A stretch of 14,315 nt of DNA, from NCBI RefSeq assembly GCF_910579365.1, contig NZ_CAJTUX010000064.1, forward strand, positions 1 through 14,315, read 5' to 3'. Shown in pieces: positions 1 to 6,020 of the stretch; position 1 is the stretch's first letter; every line of letters begins with the position of its first letter. Made by a program: the position numbers and the translations under genes. A model generated the notes under the pieces. That model saw only the letters and a list, made by a program, of their open reading frames with translations, was not told the DNA's origin and searched no databases. Source of the DNA: an uncultured Oscillibacter sp. (GTDB lineage: Bacteria; Bacillota; Clostridia; Oscillospirales; Oscillospiraceae).

Positions 1-48
1 CGAGATCGAGTAATGTGACTGGAGTTCAGACGTGTGCTCTTCCGATCT
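1..48 (+). other. Untrimmed Illumina adapter (non-genomic)
   Basis: Bases 1-6 (CGAGAT) are the end of the P7 flow-cell primer. Bases 7-14 (CGAGTAAT) are an 8-base i7 index, the reverse complement of ATTACTCG (index D701). Bases 15-48 match the 34-nt TruSeq read-2 adapter, beginning GTGACTGGAG and ending TCCGATCT. Genomic sequence begins at 49. Translating across the junction gives the artefact peptides MCSSDL and TGVQTCALPI, so any protein start called here is false. Confidence 0.98.
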
Positions 49-49
49 G

Positions 50-547
50 CTGGGGGCGGCCCTGGGGGGCCTGCTGGCGGCGGAGACCGTCAAGGTGGTT
101 CTCTATGTGGTGGTCCTTCTCTCCGGCGCCGCCATTGCCATACGGGAGCTCCGGCCCCAGAAGGGCCCGGACAAGGAGAGCTCCTTTCCCAAGCCCCTGC
201 CGCTTCTGGCGCTGGGCTTTGCCACAGCCCTGCTCTGCGCCCTCTCCGGGGCGGGAGGGCCGGTGCTGGTGATGCCCCTGCTGGTGGCCATGGGCGTGCC
301 CGCCAAAATGGCGGTGGGCGTGGCCCTTCTGGACTCGGTCTTCATCGCCCTGCCCGCCATCGCGGTCTACGCGAGCCGCTGCGAGACGCTGTCCGGCCTG
401 GCGCCTGTGCTGCTGGCGGCGGTTTTGGGCCACGCCGCCGGCGTCTTCGCGGGCAGCGTCACAGCCGCCCACGTGCCCCAGTCCCTGCTGAAACGGGGCG
501 TGGCCATATTCTCCATCTGCTTTTCCCTGTTTATGCTGCTGAAATGA
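50..547 (+). CDS. TauE/SafE-family membrane permease, 5'-truncated
   Basis: This is the C-terminal ~165 residues of an integral membrane protein of the sulfite exporter TauE/SafE family, whose members move sulfite, sulfoacetate, other organic anions or unknown substrates. The visible part has about five hydrophobic segments. It includes the family-typical repeat-start motif (CALSGAGGPVLVMPLL), then a segment ending in a short basic tail and a final hydrophobic helix ending LFMLLK. Full-length members are about 250 aa, so roughly the first third is missing because the contig begins here; the apparent Met at 32 is adapter. The first complete genomic codon is at 50 and the stop is TGA at 545-547. 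It lies 18 nt before the amidohydrolase and very likely shares its transcript, so it may transport that enzyme's substrate or product. Substrate unknown. Confidence 0.88.
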   Translation: MGAALGGLLAAETVKVVLYVVVLLSGAAIAIRELRPQKGPDKESSFPKPLPLLALGFATALLCALSGAGGPVLVMPLLVAMGVPAKMAVGVALLDSVFIALPAIAVYASRCETLSGLAPVLLAAVLGHAAGVFAGSVTAAHVPQSLLKRGVAIFSICFSLFMLLK

Positions 548-565
548 AACGGGAGGTTTTTTACC

Positions 566-1894
566 ATGCCTGACAATCTCCGCTGCGATCTGCTCCTCAT
601 CAACGCCCGCTATCTCGCCCCGGACATGACCGTGGTCTCCGGGAAGTCCATTGCCGTCAGGGACGGACGCATTCTGGATATCGTGGATCAGGACCAAACC
701 GCCTATCAGGCGGAGACCGTCCTCTCCGGCTCCTCTCTCCTCTGGATGCCCGGCCTGGTGGACGGCCATCTCCACACCAGCCAGCAGCTCCTTCGGGGGC
801 GGCTTCTGGATGAAAAGCCCGTCATCTGGAAGCGGGTCAACGTCCCCTTTGAGAGCCGTTTGGACCCGGAAAGCTCCCGCCTCAGCGCCCAGCTGGCGGC
901 TATGGAGATGATCTCCTGCGGCACCACCGGCTTCGTGGACGCGGGGGGGAAGTATCCGGAGATTTACGCCGGCGTCTATCAGGCGGCGGGACTTCGGGGC
1001 CGCCTCAGCGTCATGACCAACGACAACCCCTTCTGCCCCGAGAGCCTCCGGGCCCCCTCCGTCCCGGCGGCGGTGGACCGCCTGCGGGCCATGAAGAGCG
1101 CCCTGACCGGCCTTTTGAAGCCCATTTACTCCGTTACCACTCCCACCGCCGTCAGCGAGGAGCTCCTCCGGGCGGTCTTCGAGGCGGCGGCGGCGGACGG
1201 CGTGCCAGTGGAAACCCATATGAACGAGTACGCCAGCGAGGTGACGGACTTCATTGAGCGCTATGGCCGGCGTCCCTTCGTCTGGCTGGAGGAGGAGGGC
1301 CTGCTGGCCGCCCCCATGACCACCCCCCACTGCATCTTCCTCAGTCAGGAGGAAATCGAGATCATGGCCCGGCGGCAGGTCCGGGTGGCGCACTGCCCCT
1401 TCTCCAACTGCGGCAAGGGCGTGCCCCCCACGCCGCAGCTCCTTCACGCCGGAATTTCGGTGGGACTGGGCTCCGACGGGACCGCCCATGGCGGGCTGGA
1501 CCTCTTCCGGGAAATGCGGCTGTTCCGAGGGGTGATGAACGTCACCCGCGGCGTGGGGACGGCGGATTCCTCCGTCATGCCCGCCGAGGTTCTGCTGTCC
1601 ATGGCCACCCGAGGCGGCGCGGCGGCCCTGATGGAATCGAACTTAGGGGTGATTCAGCCCGGCGCGACGGCGGACCTCATCGCCCTGGACACGGACGCCC
1701 CCCACCTCTGGCCCACCCAGAACCTGGTCCACACCCTGGTGGAGAGCGCCAGCGGCTCCGACGTGCGGCACTCCATCGTAAACGGGAAGCTGCTGATGAA
1801 GGACCGGGAGCTGCTGACCGTGGACCGGGAGCGGGTCCGCTGGGAGGCGGAGCGGCTGTTTGCTCAGCAGCCCTGGCTTTCCCGCTGGCAGTAA
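566..1894 (+). CDS. Amidohydrolase-superfamily deaminase/hydrolase (AtzA/TrzN/MtaD type)
   Basis: A 442-aa cytosolic metal-dependent hydrolase of the amidohydrolase superfamily, in the branch with chlorohydrolases, methylthioadenosine/S-adenosylhomocysteine deaminase, SsnA and guanine deaminase. All expected metal and catalytic residues are visible: HxH at H68/H70 (VDGHLH), H218 and E221 in ETHMNE, H255 in TPHC, and D304 in GLGSDG. Around residues 275-285 is the AHCPFSNCGKG strand typical of this branch. The ends form the usual small beta-sandwich (residues ~1-60 and ~365-415, with GATADLIALD). The start is set by GGGAGG at 551-556, nine bases before ATG. It probably removes an amino or other leaving group from a nitrogen heterocycle or nucleoside-like compound; the substrate is not predictable. 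It is co-transcribed with the upstream TauE-like permease and followed by a strong hairpin. Confidence 0.9.
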   Translation: MPDNLRCDLLLINARYLAPDMTVVSGKSIAVRDGRILDIVDQDQTAYQAETVLSGSSLLWMPGLVDGHLHTSQQLLRGRLLDEKPVIWKRVNVPFESRLDPESSRLSAQLAAMEMISCGTTGFVDAGGKYPEIYAGVYQAAGLRGRLSVMTNDNPFCPESLRAPSVPAAVDRLRAMKSALTGLLKPIYSVTTPTAVSEELLRAVFEAAAADGVPVETHMNEYASEVTDFIERYGRRPFVWLEEEGLLAAPMTTPHCIFLSQEEIEIMARRQVRVAHCPFSNCGKGVPPTPQLLHAGISVGLGSDGTAHGGLDLFREMRLFRGVMNVTRGVGTADSSVMPAEVLLSMATRGGAAALMESNLGVIQPGATADLIALDTDAPHLWPTQNLVHTLVESASGSDVRHSIVNGKLLMKDRELLTVDRERVRWEAERLFAQQPWLSRWQ

Positions 1895-1904
1895 AGAAAA
1901 GAGC

Positions 1905-1933
1905 TTGTGCGCCCCTTGAAACCGTGTTATCAT
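1905..1933 (+). promoter_or_regulatory. Candidate promoter for the Crp/Fnr-type gene, lying within a terminator hairpin
   Basis: TTGTGC at 1905-1910, a 17-nt spacer and TATCAT at 1928-1933 make a plausible sigma-A promoter (3/6 and 5/6 consensus). The -10 lies in the loop of the 1910-1951 hairpin and the spacer covers its left arm. No better promoter is visible between the hairpin and the start at 1993. Confidence 0.3.
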
Positions 1934-1951
1934 GGTTCCAAGGGGCGTTTT
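1910..1951 (+). terminator. Rho-independent terminator after the amidohydrolase
   Basis: Arms 1910-1923 and 1934-1947 form a 14-nt stem with one mismatch (CGCCCCTTG pairs with CAAGGGGCG). The loop is 10 nt and is followed by TTTT at 1948-1951. It starts 15 nt past the amidohydrolase stop. Confidence 0.8.
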
Positions 1952-1992
1952 CCCCACTTATGGCCGCCGGAGGCGGAGATGGAGGGACTGCA

Positions 1993-2712
1993 ATGCGCTA
2001 TGCCGAGCTGCTGGAGCTGGCCCCGGGACTGCGGGCCTTCACCGCCCAGATCCCCGATGATCTGGATGGCTGTTTTCAGCTTAAAACCTACCCCGCCCAC
2101 ACCCTCGTTCACCAGAAGGACAGCCCTCTGGATCGGATCGGCATCTTGCTGCAGGGGGTCTTCCGGGTGGTGAACGAGTTTGAAAACGGCAATATGCTCA
2201 TGATTGAGATGAACGAGGCAGTGTCCTTCATCGGCGAGGTAACCCTGCTGGCGGAAGCCGCCACCACTTCCGTAACCATCGAGACGGTGACGGACTGTCT
2301 GGTCGCCTCTTTGCCGGTGGAGACCTTCGACGCGTGGCTCCGGCAGGACATTGGGCTGCTCCGGGCCGTCAGCCGCCATGTGGCGGCCAAACTGTACTGC
2401 TCCAGCTATAACCGGGGCGAGCGGCTGTTTCACTCCGCCAAATATGTGCTGCTGAAATATCTGGTCCGCCAGACGGAGGAACAGGGGATTCGTACCGCAG
2501 GGCAGGCCGTCCTGCACAAAACCCGCCGCCAGATCAGCGAGGAGGTGGGCCTGACGGAGAAGACCATCAACCGCACCCTGACCCAGTTTGCCAAGGACGG
2601 CATTCTCTCCATCCAGCGGGGCAAGGCAGCCTTCAGCGCCGAACAGTACCGGCGGGCCCAGCGGGAGCTGAGGGTCTACATGTCCCAGAACAAAAACGGC
2701 TCGTTTTCCTGA
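1993..2712 (+). CDS. Crp/Fnr-family transcriptional regulator
   Basis: A 239-aa DNA-binding regulator. Residues ~15-115 form the cyclic-nucleotide-binding-like beta-roll (ILLQGVFRVVNEFENG, then SFIGEVTLL). Residues ~120-160 are the dimerisation helix. Residues ~174-213 are the winged helix (TRRQISEEVGLTEKTINRTL, then DGILSIQRGKAAF). Cysteines occur only at 27, 102 and 136, so there is no N-terminal Cys cluster like that of iron-sulfur FNR; the effector is unknown. An earlier in-frame GTG at 1924 lies in the upstream terminator loop and is not credible. ATG 1993 has GGAGGG six bases upstream; ATG 1960 is a weaker alternative. Being alone and just downstream of the TauE/amidohydrolase operon, it may regulate that operon or the convergent MATE operon; this is inference. 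Confidence 0.88.
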   Translation: MRYAELLELAPGLRAFTAQIPDDLDGCFQLKTYPAHTLVHQKDSPLDRIGILLQGVFRVVNEFENGNMLMIEMNEAVSFIGEVTLLAEAATTSVTIETVTDCLVASLPVETFDAWLRQDIGLLRAVSRHVAAKLYCSSYNRGERLFHSAKYVLLKYLVRQTEEQGIRTAGQAVLHKTRRQISEEVGLTEKTINRTLTQFAKDGILSIQRGKAAFSAEQYRRAQRELRVYMSQNKNGSFS

Positions 2713-2727
2713 CGGAAGCGGCCGCTC

Positions 2728-4056
2728 TCAATACGCATACCGGCTGCGGTACGCCGCCAGACACGCTACAGACACCGCGAACATCACCCCTTCCGCGACT
2801 GGCGCCGCCAGCCATACTCCGGCGAGCCCCCAAACGCGGGGCAGCAGCACAATGCCTCCCGCCAGCAGGCCGAAGGTCCGCAGAAAGGAAAGAATCGCGG
2901 ATACTCTTCCGTTGGACAGCGCGGTGAACATGGCGGATGCAAACTGGTTCAGACCGCAGAACAGAAAGCTGTAGGAGAACATCGCAAAGCCATCCGCCGC
3001 GATTCGATAGACTTCCGACGTATCATCCGCAAACAGCCGCACAATATAGGAGCCGCCGAACCTGGAAGCCGCAAAGATCAGTACCGACACCGCCGCGATA
3101 AACCGTATGCTGATGGAGAAAACCTGTTTCTGCCGGACCTCATTTCCGTTCCCATAGTTAAATCCGATGATAGGGGCTATTCCGATCGCGCAGCCGATAT
3201 ACAGCGTGTTCAGCAGGAATTGGGAGTAAATGATGATGGTGATTGCCGCAACTCCGTCTTCTCCCAACAGGTTCATCATGGTGCGGTTGAAGAGAAATGT
3301 TGTGACGGCCGCCGCCAACTGGCTTACCATTTCGGACGAGCCGTTGAAACAGCTTTCCCTGATCACCGCCCATTTCAGCTTCGGCCTTGTGAAAGACAGC
3401 GTTCCTTTGCGGTCCGCAAAATAAATCAGCCCGCCAACCGCAGGGATCAGGTACCCAAACCCGGTCCCCAAAGCCGCGCCCCGGATGCCCAGGCCGCAGG
3501 GGACAATGAAAATATAGTCCAAAGCGATGTTCGCCGCCCCCGCCAGAAGGGACAGCCCAAACCCGAGGCCCGGGTTCCCCGCCGTCACAAAGAGGTTTGC
3601 AGCCAGCGTCTGCAAGACGTTTGCCGGGGCAAACAAGAGCAGCGCCGTGAGATAATCCTTGCAGTAGGGAACCAGCAGGCCGCTGGCCCCAAGAGCACGC
3701 ACGATTTCCTCAACCCAGACCGTTCCGCCCAGGAAAATGAGAAATCCAACCGCCGCGCCTGTGAGGATCAGCAGCGTGAAATTCTCCTTTGCCTCCTGCT
3801 GTTCACCCGCTCCCATATTTCGGGAAACGATGGCGTTCCCGCCCGCCGCAATCATCGTCCCCATCCCCACCGTGATATGGACAACGGGACACACGATGTT
3901 GATGGCGGAGAGCGCGTCCGTATTTACAAACTGCGCCACGAAGACGGTGTCCACCATGGTATACAGCCCCATAAACATCATCATGAAGATGGTGGGAAAC
4001 GCGAAGCGCAGGAGAGATCCTGCGCTCCATTTTTGGTCTAACATATTATGGTCCAT
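2728..4056 (-). CDS. MATE-family multidrug/Na+ antiporter-type efflux pump
   Basis: A 442-aa integral membrane exporter of the MATE family, which uses Na+ or H+ gradients to expel cationic drugs and metabolites. The length and ~12 hydrophobic segments fit the family. Recognisable signatures are the N-terminal FAFPTIFMMMFMGLYTMVDTVFV, GMGTMIAAGGNAIVSRNMGAG after helix 2, NIALDYIFI midway, GIAPIIGFNYGNG, and FTALSNGRVSAILSFLR in the second half. The closest well-known subgroup appears to be the MepA-like clostridial pumps. ATG 4056 is chosen because GAGGAG lies ~10 nt upstream (4067-4072) and the protein then starts right before helix 1. An upstream in-frame start at 4224 would overlap the preceding gene heavily. 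The start overlaps the upstream gene's end by 11 nt, implying translational coupling. It converges on the Crp/Fnr gene with a 15-nt gap. Confidence 0.93.
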   Translation of the reverse strand: MDHNMLDQKWSAGSLLRFAFPTIFMMMFMGLYTMVDTVFVAQFVNTDALSAINIVCPVVHITVGMGTMIAAGGNAIVSRNMGAGEQQEAKENFTLLILTGAAVGFLIFLGGTVWVEEIVRALGASGLLVPYCKDYLTALLLFAPANVLQTLAANLFVTAGNPGLGFGLSLLAGAANIALDYIFIVPCGLGIRGAALGTGFGYLIPAVGGLIYFADRKGTLSFTRPKLKWAVIRESCFNGSSEMVSQLAAAVTTFLFNRTMMNLLGEDGVAAITIIIYSQFLLNTLYIGCAIGIAPIIGFNYGNGNEVRQKQVFSISIRFIAAVSVLIFAASRFGGSYIVRLFADDTSEVYRIAADGFAMFSYSFLFCGLNQFASAMFTALSNGRVSAILSFLRTFGLLAGGIVLLPRVWGLAGVWLAAPVAEGVMFAVSVACLAAYRSRYAY

Positions 4057-4900
4057 AGTCGCTTTTCTCCTCTTTTGGCGGCAGAATGAGCCGCTGGGTG
4101 GGATAGCCGAATTCCGTGAGAAGCTCCGCCCCGGCAAAGCCCAGCCGCTTGTATTCCTCCCGCTGCCCCGTATCGGCCCTGTCCCCCTCGCGGAACGTTG
4201 TGATGCTGATGGTCCGGCCCGCAAGCAGGCGGCGCGTCAGAACGTCCAGGAACGCCTCTGCCACTCCATACCGCCGGTATTGCGGATGCACCGCCAGAAA
4301 ATCGATGCTCCCGGTCTGATAGGAAAACGCGGCGGCTCCCATTATGGTGGAACCATCCCGCATAATAAGCGCTTGACGCCGCCGGACGGATTGTTTGATT
4401 TGTTCCAGATGGGCGCCTTCCTCAAGGCAGGGAAAACCGCCAACGACAAGGGCGGTAAATTTCATCCAGTCCGGAAGGTCCGCCGGCACGGCGTATGAAA
4501 TCTCCCGCGTAACCGTGTCCAGAGCCGTTGGGTTCGGGTTCAAGGCAAATCGAAGCTGGAGCGGATAGAAGACTCCGCCCCGCCGGTACTCTAGCGGCGT
4601 TTGCTTATACATGGCCTTGAAGACGGAGGCAAAGGCCTGCTGGCTTTCATAACCAGCCGTCAGCGCCACGTCGAGAATCGGCCTTTGCGAAGACGCCAGC
4701 AGCTTCGCCGCCTCGGTGAGCCGCCGACGCTGGATATAACCGTGCAAGGTGAGCCCCACCGTGTCCGTGAACATCCGGTGCAGATGGTACTTGGAATAGC
4801 GGGCCGCGCTTGCCACCATGTCCAAATCCAGCTTCTCATGAAGATGCCCTTCCACGAAGGACAGCACCGCCGCGACATGCTCAACCGTATAGCCGCTCAT
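4046..4900 (-). CDS. AraC-type HTH fused to GNAT N-acetyltransferase domain
   Basis: A 284-aa two-domain protein. Residues ~6-106 are a complete AraC/XylS double helix-turn-helix placed N-terminally (HEKLDLDMVASAARYSKYHLHRMF; LDVALTAGYESQQAFASVFK; TPLEYRR), as in MarA/Rob-type proteins rather than cupin AraCs. Residues ~145-273 are a GNAT fold. The acetyl-CoA-binding motif A is IDFLAVHPQYRRYGVAEAFL, followed by a beta strand and the YKRLGF motif. It may act as a local transcription activator whose acetyltransferase half senses or modifies a toxic compound; its coupling to the MATE pump suggests a small resistance operon. ATG 4900 is preferred, with AAAGGAGGG at 4906-4914; an in-frame ATG at 4933 lacks this spacing. 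The stop TAA (4048-4046) overlaps the MATE start. Confidence 0.88.
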   Translation of the reverse strand: MSGYTVEHVAAVLSFVEGHLHEKLDLDMVASAARYSKYHLHRMFTDTVGLTLHGYIQRRRLTEAAKLLASSQRPILDVALTAGYESQQAFASVFKAMYKQTPLEYRRGGVFYPLQLRFALNPNPTALDTVTREISYAVPADLPDWMKFTALVVGGFPCLEEGAHLEQIKQSVRRRQALIMRDGSTIMGAAAFSYQTGSIDFLAVHPQYRRYGVAEAFLDVLTRRLLAGRTISITTFREGDRADTGQREEYKRLGFAGAELLTEFGYPTQRLILPPKEEKSDYGP

Positions 4901-4921
4901 GATCTCCCTCCTTTCCCGCTG

Positions 4922-4930
4922 ATTGTACCA
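4922..4930 (-). promoter_or_regulatory. Extended -10 promoter of the AraC-GNAT/MATE operon
   Basis: On the minus strand TGG-TACAAT is an extended -10 element (TGn plus a 5/6 match to TATAAT). It would start transcription near 4915, giving a very short leader ending in the AAAGGAGGG site. No good -35 is visible at 17 nt, which is compatible with extended -10 use or with activation by the encoded HTH protein. Confidence 0.45.
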
Positions 4931-5083
4931 CAACGGCCCAAGCCGCTTTTCATCATTCTTGCGGTTTTATTATAAGAATTCGTCCGCCGGAACGCAAGCG
5001 GAACCAAGGGCGGCAGCGCGCGCATGCGAAATCAAAACTCGCCGGCAGGACACCTCCGGCGGCCCCATGTCCTGGGGCAGTAA

Positions 5084-5100
5084 GTGTCCCGCAGGGACAC
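5084..5100. repeat. Perfect inverted repeat upstream of the XRE gene (operator candidate)
   Basis: GTGTCCC-GCA-GGGACAC, 7-bp arms with a 3-nt centre. It sits 17 nt upstream of a TTGACA (5117-5122) and 70 nt before the XRE start, in the divergent region between two regulator genes. No T-run follows and no gene ends here, so an operator is likelier than a terminator. A second, weaker dyad, TGATA-N9-TATCA, lies at 5130-5148. Confidence 0.45.
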
Positions 5101-5116
5101 AATTGTCTCTTTCCTT

Positions 5117-5148
5117 TTGACAAAAACGCTGATAAAATTGGCCTATCA
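5117..5148 (+). promoter_or_regulatory. Possible promoter for the XRE regulator
   Basis: A perfect TTGACA lies at 5117-5122. The best -10 at usual spacing is poor (GCCTAT at 5141-5146, 18-nt spacer). TAAAAT at 5132-5137 is close to consensus but only ~10 nt away. The rest of the 4931-5169 gap shows only the inverted repeats listed separately. Confidence 0.25.
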
Positions 5149-5169
5149 ACCAACCAAAGGAGTGATGGC

Positions 5170-5790
5170 ATGAACTCGATCGGAGGAAAAATCAGGTGGC
5201 TGCGCAAAGTGGCGGGCCTCAGTCAGGCGCAGCTTGCGGAAAAGGTGGGTTCCACCGCCAAGACCATCCAGCGCTATGAGAGCGGAAGCACGCCGGACAC
5301 GCATACGCTGATGGAGCTGGCGTCCTTTTTCGGCGTCTCCACGGATTACCTGCTGGAACCGGACGCCTCTCCGCTCCGCAGGGAGGACCGGGAACGCAGC
5401 CCCTGGCACTCGCATTTCGAGCATTATCTGCGCCGCAAACGAGAGTTTGAAATCGAAGAGGACGCCGCGTATTATTGGATTTATATCAACCACGACGGCA
5501 GCTTTGGCGGGCAGAGCTCCTGGGCCGGCTGGGCGGATGAGAGCAAGGGACTGGAAATCCGGAGGCTCCGGCCCGTCAACCCCCAGGCGGCGATCGCGTG
5601 GTGCACGGATACCGCGGAACCCCCCATGTTCATCAACAGCGAAGCGGACGTCAAGGTCTTCTGCATGTTTGGGGGACACGCCATCATACGGGCGGATATC
5701 TGCGAGAAATATCTGCCGGAGTTTTGCGAGGACTGCGTCACCCCCAATCCGGAGCGGAAAATCATCGAGGCGCTGTGCGGGCAGTCATAA
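5170..5790 (+). CDS. XRE-family regulator with uncharacterised C-terminal domain
   Basis: A 206-aa protein. Residues ~7-62 are a standard Cro/C1-type HTH (IRWLRKVAGLSQAQLAEKVGSTAKTIQRYESGSTPDTHTLMELASFFGVSTDYLL). Residues ~75-206 form a domain I do not recognise: aromatic-rich at first (YYWIYINHDGSFGG), with a later strand-rich part containing four cysteines near the end (C178, C186, C189, C203; two as CEDC). The C-terminal half may be a sensor or a metal- or redox-responsive domain; that is speculation. The start is fixed by AAAGGAG at 5156-5162, seven bases before ATG. The gene is monocistronic, divergent from the AraC-GNAT/MATE operon, and is a candidate regulator of it as well as of itself. 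Confidence 0.82.
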   Translation: MNSIGGKIRWLRKVAGLSQAQLAEKVGSTAKTIQRYESGSTPDTHTLMELASFFGVSTDYLLEPDASPLRREDRERSPWHSHFEHYLRRKREFEIEEDAAYYWIYINHDGSFGGQSSWAGWADESKGLEIRRLRPVNPQAAIAWCTDTAEPPMFINSEADVKVFCMFGGHAIIRADICEKYLPEFCEDCVTPNPERKIIEALCGQS

Positions 5791-5856
5791 ACCGCCCCCG
5801 CCCGCAGAATGAGACGCGGCCTTCCGCCCCGCGGGGCCAACGCTCTTTTTTGTCCG

Positions 5857-5912
5857 GCTGGGACTGGCGGGAAGCAGGATAGTGGAGAGCCAACTCCATC
5901 CCGGCGTTTTTT
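5857..5912 (+). terminator. Probable terminator after the XRE gene
   Basis: Left arm 5857-5867 (GCTGGGACTGG) pairs with right arm 5896-5905 (CCATCCCGGC) through ten pairs with one bulged C and one G-U. A run of six T follows at 5907-5912. The loop is long (28 nt). An earlier T-run (5845-5851) follows a weaker GGCC-based hairpin and may add to termination. Confidence 0.45.
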
Positions 5913-5954
5913 GTATAAATCATCCAGGACTTCCAGGAAGATAGAAGCAGGATA
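5871..5954 (+). repeat. Direct repeat GAAGCAGGATA upstream of the AraC gene
   Basis: Two identical 11-mers lie at 5871-5881 and 5944-5954, 73 bp apart (about seven helical turns). The first continues as GTGGAG. A shorter relative, ATAGAAGCAG, occurs at 5941-5950 and again at 5985-5994 across the -10 and predicted start. The same core is found as AGCAGGATAGTGAAGG in the ABC-operon promoter at 10597-10582 on the minus strand. Likely binding sites for a shared regulator. Confidence 0.6.
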
Positions 5955-5977
5955 CGGAACTCTTTTTGCGGGGTTTA

Positions 5978-5986
5978 TGGCATAAT
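5978..5986 (+). promoter_or_regulatory. Extended -10 promoter of the AraC gene
   Basis: TGG-CATAAT is an extended -10 with a 5/6 hexamer. The predicted start is near 5993, with a 28-nt leader to the ATG. Instead of a -35 hexamer there is the element GCAGGATACGGAAC (5947-5960), spanning about -46 to -33, which suggests autoregulation. Confidence 0.55.
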
Positions 5987-6020
5987 AGAAGCAGAAACCC
6001 AAAGAAGGAGTGGATCGGAT

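Noticed and set aside
32..49. ATG-like start giving MCSSDL... for the TauE-like protein
   Set aside because: The codons are Illumina adapter sequence, so the true N-terminus is missing from the contig.
26..1489. 487-aa open frame on the minus strand opposite the TauE/amidohydrolase genes
   Set aside because: It runs into the adapter and ends with an adapter-derived peptide. The plus strand has two recognisable proteins, so this is an antisense shadow.
1924..1992. N-terminal extension of the Crp/Fnr-type protein from GTG 1924
   Set aside because: It begins in the terminator loop and lacks a ribosome site. ATG 1993 has GGAGGG at correct spacing and begins a normal family N-terminus.
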